Below, in pieces: positions 35,891 to 45,280 of a stretch of DNA of 64,000 bases; the stretch's first letter is position 1, and each line of letters opens with the position of its first letter. Origin of the DNA: Acidobacteriota bacterium (lineage in GTDB: Bacteria; Acidobacteriota; Terriglobia; Terriglobales; Acidobacteriaceae); contig JAJZBZ010000004.1 in NCBI GenBank assembly GCA_021846275.1, forward strand, positions 1 through 64,000. Direction: 5' to 3'. The notes beneath the pieces were generated by a model. That model did not search any database, had not been told where the DNA came from, and was given only the letters and a program-made list of their open reading frames with translations. The position numbers and the translations under genes were made by a program.

Positions 35891-35919
35891 GAAGAACAGC
35901 AGATTTCGTTGCTGCCATG

Positions 35920-36279
35920 CTAGAGTTCGGCGAGGGCGGCGGTCTGGTCGGGGTAGAGGTGGGCGTATTTGGTGATGCCGACCATGGCGAAGACTTTCTG
36001 GAAGTGGGCTGAGAGGCCGAAGACGTGGACTTTCTGTCCTGCGCCGGAGGCTTCGATCATGACCTGGATGACGAGGGCGATGCCGCTGGAGTTGATGTAG
36101 TCGACTTTAGTGAAGTCGAGCAGGATGATGCGGACTTTTTCTTTGGAGAGGCTTTGATAGGTTGCGACGACGGCATCGCGCGAGGTGCTGGAGATGTCTC
36201 CTTCGAAGCGGAGGACGGAGACCGGATGGCCGGCGGGCGAGGTGAGCTGGTCGATGCGGGAACGGGTTTCGGTCTGCAC
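35920..36279 (-). CDS. STAS-domain anti-sigma factor antagonist
   Basis: 119 aa from GTG 36279, preceded by GGGAGAAG; the track start 36426 extends into non-coding sequence. The STAS core 'LRFEGDISSTSRDAVVATYQ' and 'IILLDFTKVDYINSSGIALVIQVM' contain the conserved Asn-Ser-Ser-Gly, where the serine is phosphorylated by RsbW/SpoIIAB-type kinases. It is the last gene of an operon with the RsbW-like kinase and RsbU-like phosphatase. Confidence 0.88.
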   Translation of the reverse strand: MQTETRSRIDQLTSPAGHPVSVLRFEGDISSTSRDAVVATYQSLSKEKVRIILLDFTKVDYINSSGIALVIQVMIEASGAGQKVHVFGLSAHFQKVFAMVGITKYAHLYPDQTAALAEL

Positions 36280-36362
36280 GTTCTGTCTTCTCCCTTGATC
36301 GGAATGCTGCTCGGAAAGCGTGAATCGAAGCTGCCGCGCGTCGTGGCGAGGCAGAAAAAATA

Positions 36363-36821
36363 TCAGTGTTTGTGAAGGCGTATGACAAGGCGGACGTAGC
36401 TGCTGCCGCGCTGATCGGCGACCCACTCGACCTCGTCGACGAGCGCCTGGATGAGGAACATGCCCATGCCGCGCGGGTCTTCTTCGCCGTGCATTTTGCG
36501 GTCGATGTCCGGGCGCGGGGGTTGTTTGCGGAGGCCGCGGCCGTCGTCGATGACCTTGACTTCGAGCGCGTCTTTGCCGGCGGAGAGCACGACGCCGACG
36601 GTGAGGTTCTCGTTCATGCGGTTGCCGTGTTCGATGGCGTTGATGCAGGCCTCGGCGATGGCGGTTTTGAGGTCTTCGATGCGTTCCGGGTCAAAGCCCA
36701 TGAGCTGGGCGACGGAGGCGGCAGTGCTCATGGCGACTTTTTCAAAGCCGAGTCGCGAGGGCAGGCGAACCTCGACGGTGCTGGCGGCGCTGCTGCGTGG
36801 GGTGGTGGCGGTGGATTCCAT
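36363..36821 (-). CDS. RsbW-like serine kinase (anti-sigma factor type, HATPase_c)
   Basis: 152 aa from ATG 36821; GTG 36845 is possible. The GHKL ATPase signatures are 'AIAEACINAIEHGN' (N box), 'IDDGRGL' (G1) and 'EEDPRGMGMFLIQALVDEV' (G2). It would phosphorylate the STAS protein and bind a sigma factor or other target. The N-terminal ~20 residues are Ser/Thr-rich. Confidence 0.87.
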   Translation of the reverse strand: MESTATTPRSSAASTVEVRLPSRLGFEKVAMSTAASVAQLMGFDPERIEDLKTAIAEACINAIEHGNRMNENLTVGVVLSAGKDALEVKVIDDGRGLRKQPPRPDIDRKMHGEEDPRGMGMFLIQALVDEVEWVADQRGSSYVRLVIRLHKH

Positions 36822-36896
36822 GCGAATTCTGCTGCGCGACCTCACACGGGTTCCGGACGGAGCCGGGATTGCGGACGGGGGCGTGTTTTCAATCCG

Positions 36897-38078
36897 TTAC
36901 GGCTGCGGCAGATGGATGATGGCCAGAGCCGTCATGTCATCGCCCTGAGGAGAGCCAGCGGCAAACTGTTGCAGGCTCGCCCACAGTGTATCGAGCATAC
37001 CACTGGAGTTATCGGCCTGGCTTGAAGAAAATTCATGCAGGAGTCTCTCTTCGCCAAACTCCTCTTCGCCGCGAAAGACCTCGGTGAGGCCGTCGGTGTA
37101 GAGCAGGAGTCGGCTGCCGGGCGGAAACGGCAGGGTCTGGCTCTCGTATGTCATGCCGGGCAGCATGCCGAGCGGCGTGCCGGAGGCGGAGATTTCGATG
37201 GTCTGGCCGTCGGGCCGGAGCAGGAAGCCGGGATTGTGGCCGGCGTTGAGAATCTCCAGCGTGGCCGCAGCGGGGTTTGCCGGGTCCAGAACGAGCCGCG
37301 CGACGATGGCCGTGACGTAGCGGCGGCGCGCCTCTTCGCCCTCCTGCCAGTGATGCTGGTTGGCCTGGCGGGCGAGGGCGTGGAGGGGAATGCCGCTGGC
37401 GGCCATGGCGCGAAAGGCGGAGCGAAAGCTGGAAGCCATGAGCGCGGAGGCCAGTCCCTTGCCGGCGACATCGGCGACGGCGAGCAGGATTTCGCCGCTG
37501 GGCTGGGCGAGCACATCGACGTAGTCGCCGCCGACCTCGTAGCAGGTCTCCGAGCGGACGGCGAGCGAGAAACCGGCGAGATCGGGCAGGTCGCGCGGGA
37601 TGAGCGAGCGCTGGATGTCGCGCGCGGCGTCGAGATCCTTCTGTACGCGCGCCCACTGGAGGTTGCGCTCGAAGTTGCGCGCGTTTTCCAGCGCGACGGC
37701 TGCCTGGAGTGTCAGCCCCTGAAGAAAATCCAATTCGTAGAAGCTGAGCGCGCGCTGCCCTGGCGGGAAGACGATGAGCGTCGTGAGCGGATGGCCGTCG
37801 TGGTCGCAGAGCGGGAACGCATCGGACGCGGAGTCGGGAATCGGGTGGGGAACGTCGCCGAAGATCATCGGCTCGGCATCGTGCGCGACAAACGCGGCTC
37901 CGGCCATCTCCAGCTCAAGGACGGCGATGCGCAGCACGGCGCGCAGCACCTCCGGCTCGCTGGTCGTCGCATGGACCTGGCGCGAAACCTCCAGCAGAGC
38001 CTGAAGCCGCGCGACCTGCTGCTGGAGGTCGATGGTGGCTTCGTCGTTGTCGGTCAGTGGAGAAAAATCAGCGGTCAT
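36897..38078 (-). CDS. RsbU-like PP2C serine phosphatase with GAF-like sensor domain
   Basis: 393 aa. A short coiled stretch ('DLQQQVARLQALLEVSRQVHA') leads into a GAF-like domain (~25-145), then a linker helix 'VQKDLDAARDIQRSLIPRDLP' and a SpoIIE-type PP2C domain (~165-390). Metal-binding motifs are 'CYEVGGDYVDV', 'LAVADVAGKGLASALM' and 'GSPQGDDMTALAI'. It would dephosphorylate the STAS protein and so release the RsbW-like kinase's partner. First gene of the three-gene operon. The signal sensed by the GAF domain is unknown. Confidence 0.9.
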   Translation of the reverse strand: MTADFSPLTDNDEATIDLQQQVARLQALLEVSRQVHATTSEPEVLRAVLRIAVLELEMAGAAFVAHDAEPMIFGDVPHPIPDSASDAFPLCDHDGHPLTTLIVFPPGQRALSFYELDFLQGLTLQAAVALENARNFERNLQWARVQKDLDAARDIQRSLIPRDLPDLAGFSLAVRSETCYEVGGDYVDVLAQPSGEILLAVADVAGKGLASALMASSFRSAFRAMAASGIPLHALARQANQHHWQEGEEARRRYVTAIVARLVLDPANPAAATLEILNAGHNPGFLLRPDGQTIEISASGTPLGMLPGMTYESQTLPFPPGSRLLLYTDGLTEVFRGEEEFGEERLLHEFSSSQADNSSGMLDTLWASLQQFAAGSPQGDDMTALAIIHLPQP

Positions 38079-38153
38079 GGGCGGCAGTGGTTGGCTCCGT
38101 CGGGAGATGGAACAGATGCTGCATGCGGCTTGAAGTAAAACCGTCGTCGCGAT

Positions 38154-39401
38154 TCAGCCGGAAATCGTGCGGCGTGGCCGCGATCCAATCAGCCCGTACC
38201 AGGCGATGAACAGATAACAGAACGCCGGAATGACGAACGAATGCTGAATGCCGCCGTGATCGGCCACCCAGCCGATGAGCGGCGGAATCACCGCTCCGCC
38301 CACCACCGCAGTCATAATCAGTCCCGAGCCTTTGCTCGTCAGCGGCCCCAGGCCGACAATCCCCAGCGCGAAGATATTCGGGAACATGATCGAGTTGAAG
38401 AACCCGCAGAGCACGAGCGAGCCAATGGCGATGTGGCCCGTCGTAAACATTGAGACCAGCACCATCCCTGTGCCCAGAATGCCAAACAGCCCGAGCAGAC
38501 GCCCGGACTGAAAGCGCGTGAGCAGCCAGGAGCCAAGCAGTCGGCCAATCAGCGCGCCAAACCAGTAGAGCGAAACCAGAAACGAGGCCGTGTGTTCGCT
38601 GGGAACGCCTTGCTGATGGAAGTAGTTGACGGCAATCGACGCGAGGCCCACCTCGACGCCGACGTAAAGAAAAATGCCCACCGCGCCGAGCACCGTGTGG
38701 CGATAGCTCCAGATGCTGCGCGAGAGGATTGGATCCCCCTCCCTGGCCGGACGAAACGCCTGCGTCTGCTGCACTGCGGGCAGGTGCATGAACATCACGG
38801 CAAAGCCAAGAATCAGCAGCCCGCCGGCAATCGCAAGGTACGGCCCGCGAACTGTATTGGCAATCGCGGCGGGCGTGGCCATCTTCGAGGGATCGGTCAG
38901 GATGTATGCGCCGGCGATGAGCGGGGCGATGCTGCCGCCGAGCGAGTTCAGCGCCTGCGCCAGAGTGAGCCGCGCCGGCGCGCTGCGCTCCGGGCCAAGA
39001 ATGGCAACGTAGGGATTGGCCGAGGTCTGCAACGCCGTTACGCCGGCGCCGACGACAAAGACGGCGACGAGAAACAACGGGAAGCTGACGAGGCGCGCGG
39101 CGGGAACGAAGAGCAGGCAGCCAACCACCTGTATGAAGAGCGAAACGACCATCGTGCGCTTGTAGCCGATGGACTCGATGAGCCGCGCCGTGGGCGTGGA
39201 GAATACGAAATAGGCGAGGAAAAACGCCGACTCGGCGAGCATCGCCAACACATAGGGCAGGCTGAAGATGGAGCGCAGATGCGGCACCAGAGCCATGTTG
39301 AGGTTGGTGATGAAGCCAAAGATAAAATACAGCGCGGTCACCGTGATGAACGGGCCAAGATAGCTGGGCTGCGCCGAGGGCGCCTCATGCGAAGTAGACA
39401 T
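38154..39401 (-). CDS. FucP-type sugar:H+ symporter (MFS)
   Basis: 415 aa from ATG 39401; the track adds 26 residues. Twelve membrane segments. Signatures of the FucP/GluP group are 'FITVTALYFIFGFITNLNMALVPHL', 'GAGVTALQTSANPYVAILGP' and 'LTLAQALNSLGG'. Members import L-fucose, glucose, galactose or mannose. No sugar catabolic gene is adjacent, so the substrate is unknown. Confidence 0.88.
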   Translation of the reverse strand: MSTSHEAPSAQPSYLGPFITVTALYFIFGFITNLNMALVPHLRSIFSLPYVLAMLAESAFFLAYFVFSTPTARLIESIGYKRTMVVSLFIQVVGCLLFVPAARLVSFPLFLVAVFVVGAGVTALQTSANPYVAILGPERSAPARLTLAQALNSLGGSIAPLIAGAYILTDPSKMATPAAIANTVRGPYLAIAGGLLILGFAVMFMHLPAVQQTQAFRPAREGDPILSRSIWSYRHTVLGAVGIFLYVGVEVGLASIAVNYFHQQGVPSEHTASFLVSLYWFGALIGRLLGSWLLTRFQSGRLLGLFGILGTGMVLVSMFTTGHIAIGSLVLCGFFNSIMFPNIFALGIVGLGPLTSKGSGLIMTAVVGGAVIPPLIGWVADHGGIQHSFVIPAFCYLFIAWYGLIGSRPRRTISG

Positions 39402-40014
39402 CGGGTGCGAGTGCTTCCCTTCTGAATCGAATTCCAGACAAAACCGTCCGGAGAAAAACAGCCCCGGCTTGCGCTCCATCGTACATGCACCGGCTCGCCT
39501 GTGGCGACAGCAAATCGGGCGGAAGGAAACGCATATTCACTATACGCGGCATTGCATCAGGCAGCGGCGCGCGGTTCAGCGGTTGTGAGGCTGGTGTCGG
39601 TAGTGGTCGGTGGTGATGAGGGCAGTTTTCGCCCGCAGGCGGTTCTTTTGGACTCCTGAAGCCCACCTCGCAACTCGTTGGGTCGTTCCGGCTGAAAGCG
39701 CTTGTCGGCTGATCGACGACGGTCCTTGTTGCGGACCAGACGCTGACGCGGCAGCGCCCGATGGATCGCGCCCGGCGATTTTTCGGCGCTTTCGCGCTCC
39801 GTCGAGCAGAGATAAAATGGGAAGACAATGCAATCCATGCCGTGCGTTTCAACCGATAAACTCGGAAATATCGGATATGGTCCTGCTCGTTCGGAATCAT
39901 TTGTGAATATGGCCTCTGTGGGATGTGGAGATTTGAAGCTAACTTCTAGCACAATTTCGCCGACAGATGGACTTTGCCGATTTCGACAGACCCCATGCCA
40001 TGGGGAGACGAGAC
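39402..40014. other. Intergenic region before the glycan genes, no gene seen
   Basis: About 610 bp between divergent genes. ORFs in the track here show no recognisable protein. At ~39551 'ggcattgcatcaggcagcgg' resembles the head of the intergenic repeat and may be a relic. Base composition changes near 39900 toward the less GC-rich glycan genes. Confidence 0.5.
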
Positions 40015-41721
40015 ATGCCTGAAAAGGATAGGAACGGCGGCATTCTGGCTGTGATCGTTCTGTACAAGACAGCGCCTGTCGAATCCGCCGCGTTTCAGAC
40101 GCTGAGTTCAGCAATCGCCTGCCTGAAAGAACAGCGACCAGGCATCCATATCCTGCTCTATGACAATGCGCCAGATGGAAAGATCCAGGATATGTTGCCG
40201 CCCGGCGTGCATTATAAAGGCGCATCACGGAACGATGGTCTGGCGGGAGCTTATAACTTCGCGCTCGGCCAGGCGCAGCAGGATGGCTGCGACTGGATGT
40301 TGACGCTGGACCAGGACACGCGGCTGCCTGCTGACTTTCTTTTGCGCTTGCAACCGATAGTCGCGCGCCTGCATGCGGTTGAGTCAGTGGCCGCAATTGT
40401 TCCACATCTGGAGCAGGCAGGCAGGCAGCTTTCACCAGTCAGGATTCGGCCATGGGGAGTCCAGTACCTGTCGAGAGAGAGCAGCGGATTTGTCAGAGGA
40501 GAGATTCATGCCCTTAACTCGGCATCGCTTTTTCGAGTGAGCGCGCTCAAGCAAATTGGGGGATTCGATCCGTACTTTTGGCTGGACTATCAGGATGCCT
40601 ATGTTTTCCGGAAATTCCATCAATGTGGAAGAAGAATATATGTTACCGAAGATATACGGGTGGAGCATGATCTTTCTCTTCTTTCAAAAAGTGGAGGAAT
40701 GGGAGCTGGACGCTTCCGAAACTTTTTGCAGGCCGAGTCGGCCTTCAGTGACTTATACCGGGGACGCATAAGCCGGGCCTTTCTGACGCTTCGCCTGATG
40801 GCCCGCTTATTGCTTCAGCGGAAAAAAGCTGTCGACCCCGCGATTCGTGGACTTACCCTTGAGGCGCTGCGACGACGGATATTTCATTCGCGAGAGCAGC
40901 GAATCCGGGAATGGCGCAAGGAGATGGAGCGGCGCGCGGCGGATGCGGCGCGGGGCGTGGAAAGTGCCGAATTCTCCGGGATGCGGCCTTCCATCTCCGT
41001 ATGCATGGCGGCGTACAACGGCGAACAATATATCATCCCGCAACTTCAGTCGATCCTGAGTCAACTGAGCGATGAGGACGAGGTTATCGTTGTGGATGAT
41101 GCCTCACGGGATCATACATGCGAGAAAGTACGTTCTCTCAAAGATGTTAGAGTCAGGCTGATTCAACATGAAGCCAATCAAGGAATATCGCGCACGTTTG
41201 AAGATGCAATCAGGGCGGCATCGGGCCGGATTCTTTTTCTGAGTGATCAGGACGATCTGTGGGATCCGCGCAAGGTTTCGATGATGATGGAGGCTTTCAA
41301 GTCCAATCCCGAAGTTACTTTGATTGCGACGGACAATGCGCTGATTGATGAGAATGGAGCGCTGATTTCCAGTTCGTACTTCACCGGGCGCGGCGGGTTT
41401 CAGGCAGGGCTTTGGGCAAACCTGGTTCGCAGCCGATTCGGAGGTTGCACGATGGCGTTTCGAGCGGAAGTGATCGGCGATTTTCTTCCCTTGCCACATG
41501 CATACGCGGTGCTGCACGATCTTTGGATTGGCGTGAGAAACTCACTTGCCGGCCATAAGGCGCTGTACATCCCCGAGTCACTGGTGCTTAGCAGGCGTCA
41601 TTCAGCCACGGCGACGGGTCGAAAGCCCCTCTCGCTCCGGACCAGGCTGCGCAACCGTGTTCATTTGCTGCTGGCACTTATGGAGTTTAGAATCCGTAGG
41701 ACGGCGTATCGGATATGGTGA
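40015..41721 (+). CDS. Glycosyltransferase with two fused GT2 domains
   Basis: 568 aa from ATG 40015 with GGGGAGACG upstream; the track start is 39967. The first GT2 domain (~8-250) resembles rhamnosyltransferases: 'AVIVLYKTAPVE', 'LLYDNAPDG', 'MLTLDQDTRLP' and 'FWLDYQDAYVFRKF'. The second GT2 domain (~325-540) starts 'PSISVCMAAYNGEQYIIPQL' and has 'VVDDASRDHT', 'LSDQDDLWDP' and 'VLHDLWIGV'. Each half has its own Asp motif, so two successive sugar transfers are possible. Substrates are unknown. It overlaps or abuts the GT4 gene. Confidence 0.85.
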   Translation: MPEKDRNGGILAVIVLYKTAPVESAAFQTLSSAIACLKEQRPGIHILLYDNAPDGKIQDMLPPGVHYKGASRNDGLAGAYNFALGQAQQDGCDWMLTLDQDTRLPADFLLRLQPIVARLHAVESVAAIVPHLEQAGRQLSPVRIRPWGVQYLSRESSGFVRGEIHALNSASLFRVSALKQIGGFDPYFWLDYQDAYVFRKFHQCGRRIYVTEDIRVEHDLSLLSKSGGMGAGRFRNFLQAESAFSDLYRGRISRAFLTLRLMARLLLQRKKAVDPAIRGLTLEALRRRIFHSREQRIREWRKEMERRAADAARGVESAEFSGMRPSISVCMAAYNGEQYIIPQLQSILSQLSDEDEVIVVDDASRDHTCEKVRSLKDVRVRLIQHEANQGISRTFEDAIRAASGRILFLSDQDDLWDPRKVSMMMEAFKSNPEVTLIATDNALIDENGALISSSYFTGRGGFQAGLWANLVRSRFGGCTMAFRAEVIGDFLPLPHAYAVLHDLWIGVRNSLAGHKALYIPESLVLSRRHSATATGRKPLSLRTRLRNRVHLLLALMEFRIRRTAYRIW

Positions 41722-41741
41722 ATCTGGGGAAGGCATCGCGA

Positions 41742-42938
41742 ATGAAAAAAATCCTGGTTGTGGCGAACGATTTTCCATACCCGCCGGCCCATGGCGCAGC
41801 GGTGGACATGTGGAATCGGATACGAATTCTGGTTGAGATGGGATACCGTGTCGATCTGTTGGCGAGCGTGAAAGAGACACCGGCGCAGGAATCCATCGAT
41901 GAAGTGAAGAGATACGTCGGCAATCTGTGGATTGTTTCGCGCAGCCAAAGCCTGGGAAGTTTTCTGTCCTGGATTCCATTTCAGGTGCGGAGCAGAGCGG
42001 CGCTGGCGAAAATCAAGCTCGACGGGGACTTTGATGCCGTTATTCTGGAAGCGGACTATGTTGCCGAGGTTCTTAAGAATCCCGGAGTTCGTGGCTCGAA
42101 GCTGATTCTACGCATCCACAATGAACAGGTGCTGTATTTTCGCGAGCTGGCACAGGGATCGAAGAACTGGCTCAGGAAGGCGTACTTTCTGTCGGAATCT
42201 TTCAAGTTCCGGCTCTTTTCGCCGGTTGTATTGCGGAAATGCAACTTGCTCTGGTTTATCTCCGACAGCGAGCGCGCCGAACATGTGAGAAAGAAACGCG
42301 AAGACGAAAGCAAATCATATTTCCTGCCAACCCATGTAAGTCCGGAAAATCTTCGCCCATTTGTTTCCGGAGAGCCGACAGCACTCTTTATCGGTTCACT
42401 TACGATTTCGCATAACACCGATTCGGTGGTGTGGTATCTGGAGAATGTACACTCCCGGCTGCTGGATATTGAAGGTTATTCGTTTCAGGTGGCGGGAAGG
42501 ACTGCGGGTCAATCAATCACATGGCTGAAAGAGATGGTCCAGCGCAACAGGAAGGCCGCGCTGGAAGCGGATCCGGCCGTGCTGGATGATCTTTACCGGA
42601 AGGCTTCGGTGTTTGTGAATCCGGTGATTGTCGGCGCGGGAATCAAGATCAAGGTTGTGCAGGCTCTGGAAGCCGGCGTGCCTGTGGTGAGCACGACGAT
42701 GGGCATTGAGGGCACAGGTTTCAAAGACGGAGTGCATGTGCTTGTGGCGGACACGCCGGCTGCATTTACGGAATGCGTGCGCAGAATTCTTACCGAAAAA
42801 GGGCTGGGGGAATTTCTGGTGGGCAATGCGCAGAGCTATCTGCGCGACAGGTATGACATGAAAGTCAACATGGACAGAACCCTGTCTCAACTGCTCGCGG
42901 CGAATGAGGAAGTGAAGGTTGTTCGGGATGCGAGATAG
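41742..42938 (+). CDS. Glycosyltransferase family 4 (GT-B)
   Basis: 398 aa from ATG 41742 ('MKKILVVANDFPYPPAHGAAVDMWNR'), with GGGGAAGG upstream; ATG 41715 overlaps the previous gene. The N-terminal glycine-rich motif and C-terminal 'ASVFVNPVIVGAGIKIKVVQALEAGVPVVSTTMGIEG' are typical of GT4 nucleotide-sugar binding. It is part of the surface-polysaccharide gene group. Acceptor and donor are unknown. Confidence 0.87.
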   Translation: MKKILVVANDFPYPPAHGAAVDMWNRIRILVEMGYRVDLLASVKETPAQESIDEVKRYVGNLWIVSRSQSLGSFLSWIPFQVRSRAALAKIKLDGDFDAVILEADYVAEVLKNPGVRGSKLILRIHNEQVLYFRELAQGSKNWLRKAYFLSESFKFRLFSPVVLRKCNLLWFISDSERAEHVRKKREDESKSYFLPTHVSPENLRPFVSGEPTALFIGSLTISHNTDSVVWYLENVHSRLLDIEGYSFQVAGRTAGQSITWLKEMVQRNRKAALEADPAVLDDLYRKASVFVNPVIVGAGIKIKVVQALEAGVPVVSTTMGIEGTGFKDGVHVLVADTPAAFTECVRRILTEKGLGEFLVGNAQSYLRDRYDMKVNMDRTLSQLLAANEEVKVVRDAR

Positions 42939-42974
42939 GGTTGTTGTCTGGAATCGAATGGAGGCCAAACAGGG

Positions 42975-43964
42975 ATGAGCAAGATACTGGTTACGGGTGC
43001 GGCAGGGTTTGTCGGGCGGCATGTGGTGAAACGTCTTCTGGACCGTGGAGACGAGGTGCATGCGGTGGATTCCCTGGCGGAGTTCACCGGCGGCATTGAT
43101 CCGGATAAGGGCTGGCCGTTGTTTGATCCTCGCGAGTATGCGAACTTTCACTTCTACAAGGAGGACTGCCGCACCTGGTTTTCGCGATCCGTTGAAACGG
43201 ATTTCGATTACGTGTTTCACCTTGCGGCCATGGTGGGCGGCCGCCTGATGATCGAAAACAATCCTTTGGCGGTTGCCGATGATCTGTCCATCGATGCGAG
43301 CTACTGGAAATGGGCCAAGGAAGCGCGCCCAAAAAAGACAGCGTGTTTCAGTTCCAGCGCCGCTTACCCGGTCAAGCTGCAGAGGGCGGATGGATTCGTA
43401 TTGCTGAGGGAGGACATGATCTCTTTTGGCGATGACATCGGCATGCCGGACATGAGTTATGGCTGGGCAAAACTGACCTGTGAGTATCTGGCCCAGCTTG
43501 CATACGAAAAGCATGGGTTGAAATCGATATGTTATCGGCCATTTTCAGGGTATGGGGAAGACCAGGACGACGCCTATCCGTTTCCCAGCATCTGCAAGCG
43601 GGTGATCGATCACAAGGGTTCGGATGTCCTGCATGTGTGGGGAAGCGGAACTCAGATGCGGGACTTCATACACATTGAAGATTGCGTTGACGGAGTGATG
43701 GCGACCATTGACCGGATTGACGATGGCGGCGCGGTGAATCTATCCACGGGAATACTGACGAGCTTTATCGAGTTTGCGCGGATGGCGGCAAATGTCGCAG
43801 GGTACAACCCGGAAGTGAAGGGGATGTCGGACAAGCCGGCTGGAGTCCATGCGCGTGGCGGCGACACGGCCAAACAGGCGGAACTTGGGTTTCGATACAA
43901 GGTTGATTTTCGGACGGGCATCGAGCGCGCCCTGAATTACTACTCGCGCCTGAAAATCTCCTGA
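42975..43964 (+). CDS. NAD-dependent sugar epimerase/dehydratase
   Basis: 329 aa extended SDR. The cofactor motif is 'VTGAAGFVGRHVVKRLL' and 'FHLAAMVGG' follows. Active-site residues are in 'FSSSAAYPV' (Ser) and 'YGWAK' (Tyr-x3-Lys). The region 'GTQMRDFIHIEDCVDGV' is typical of nucleotide-sugar 4-epimerases, dehydratases and GDP-sugar epimerases. It probably supplies a nucleotide sugar to the adjacent glycosyltransferases. Confidence 0.87.
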   Translation: MSKILVTGAAGFVGRHVVKRLLDRGDEVHAVDSLAEFTGGIDPDKGWPLFDPREYANFHFYKEDCRTWFSRSVETDFDYVFHLAAMVGGRLMIENNPLAVADDLSIDASYWKWAKEARPKKTACFSSSAAYPVKLQRADGFVLLREDMISFGDDIGMPDMSYGWAKLTCEYLAQLAYEKHGLKSICYRPFSGYGEDQDDAYPFPSICKRVIDHKGSDVLHVWGSGTQMRDFIHIEDCVDGVMATIDRIDDGGAVNLSTGILTSFIEFARMAANVAGYNPEVKGMSDKPAGVHARGGDTAKQAELGFRYKVDFRTGIERALNYYSRLKIS

Positions 43965-44055
43965 AGGCGCGCTTCGTTTGTGCCGCCAGGCGTGAATCTG
44001 GTTCGTCACGCTGGCTTTAGCGGATGATCTGGCCGCAGTAGCTGGTCGCGCAGGA

Positions 44056-44814
44056 TCAAGGGTGGGCGGCGGAGGATGTGGCGGGGTTGTAGCGGCCGCG
44101 GAGGGTGTTCCAGCGGATGAGGGCGATTTCTGCCAGCATCTGGAGGCCGTCGCGGAGGTAGCTGATGCGGCTGCGCTCGTCGTGGCCCCAGGTGACGGGG
44201 ACTTCGATGATGCGCAGGCGGCGTCGCAGGGCGATGAAGAGGATCTCCGGGTCGAAGCCCCAGCGCTCGATGGTCTGAAGCGGCAGAACGAGCTGGGCGG
44301 CGTCGCGACGGAAGGCTTTGAAGCCGCACTGGGTGTCAGCAAAGGGAAGGCCCATGACGGTGCGCGTGACGAGGTTGAAGCAGCGGCCGAAGAGCTGGCG
44401 GTAGAGCGGCTGGCGGTCGGTCTGTCGGCTACGCTCCAGCCAGCGGGAGCCGATGGCGATGTCGGCGCCGGCGGCGATGGCGTCAAAGAGCAGGCCGGCC
44501 TCGCAGATGGGCGCGGAGAGATCGGCGTCGGTGAACATGACGACCTGGCCGCTGGCGTGGAGCAGGCCGTTGCGGACGCTGTAGCCTTTGCCGCGGTTGC
44601 CGGGATTGGGCAGCAGCGTGACCTCGGGGTGTTCGGCGGCAAAGCGAGCGACGAGGTCGGCTGTGCCGTCGGTGGAGCCGTCGTCGACGACGATCAGTTC
44701 GGCGTTCCAGCCCTGTGTTCGGATGCAGGTGAGAACTTCCTGCATGGCGCGTCCAATGCGGGCGCTTTCGTTGTAGGCTGGTATGACGATGCTGTATTGG
44801 GGCTGACTGCTCAA
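44056..44814 (-). CDS. Polyprenyl/dolichol-phosphate glycosyltransferase-like GT2 (ALG5-like)
   Basis: 252 aa. 'YSIVIPAYNESARIGRAMQEVL', 'VVDDGSTDGTADLV', 'NRGKGYSVRNGLLHASG', 'FTDADLSAP' and 'DTQCGFKAFRRDAA' are characteristic of the DPM1/ALG5 group that loads a sugar on a polyprenyl-phosphate carrier at the membrane. It faces the glycan genes tail-to-tail. Confidence 0.88.
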   Translation of the reverse strand: MSSQPQYSIVIPAYNESARIGRAMQEVLTCIRTQGWNAELIVVDDGSTDGTADLVARFAAEHPEVTLLPNPGNRGKGYSVRNGLLHASGQVVMFTDADLSAPICEAGLLFDAIAAGADIAIGSRWLERSRQTDRQPLYRQLFGRCFNLVTRTVMGLPFADTQCGFKAFRRDAAQLVLPLQTIERWGFDPEILFIALRRRLRIIEVPVTWGHDERSRISYLRDGLQMLAEIALIRWNTLRGRYNPATSSAAHP

Positions 44815-44985
44815 TTCCCGATATCCTTGGCGTGGAGATGAGTCCGCTGCGGAGGAGATGCTCAGGTCATGATACCGGAGACGGGCAGGAGTGGGAAAAG
44901 CCGCGGAGTGGGAGCGAAAGTTTTACTGCGCCGGGCGCGGAGTTTTGTTGATCCGGTTTATTCTTGAGTGCGGAGGCTGAAAGGG

Positions 44986-45270
44986 ATGACGAAAGCGGAT
45001 CTGGTGGAGCAGGTGACGGCGCTGGGCGATTTGACCCGCAAGGACAGCGAAGTGATTGTGGAGACGATCTTCGACTCGGTGATCGGCGCGTTGCAGTCGG
45101 GCGACAAGATTGAGATTCGCGGCTTCGGCTCGTTTCGCATACGGCAGCGGAATGCGCGGATCGGGCGCAACCCCAAGACGGGCGCGAAGGTGGAGGTTCC
45201 GGCCAAGCGCGTGCCCTACTTCAAGCCGTCGAAGGAACTGAGGCAACTGATCAATCCGCACGAGGCGTGA
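44986..45270 (+). CDS. HU/IHF-family DNA-binding protein
   Basis: 94 aa from ATG 44986; the track adds six residues. 'MTKADLVEQVTAL', 'SGDKIEIRGFGSFRIRQRNARIGRNPKTGAKVEVPAKRVPYFKPSKELR' is the full HU/IHF fold with the DNA-minor-groove arm (RNPKTG). It bends DNA and organises the nucleoid. The family form (HU or one IHF subunit) cannot be separated confidently by eye. Confidence 0.92.
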   Translation: MTKADLVEQVTALGDLTRKDSEVIVETIFDSVIGALQSGDKIEIRGFGSFRIRQRNARIGRNPKTGAKVEVPAKRVPYFKPSKELRQLINPHEA

Positions 45271-45280
45271 CGGTCAGTCG

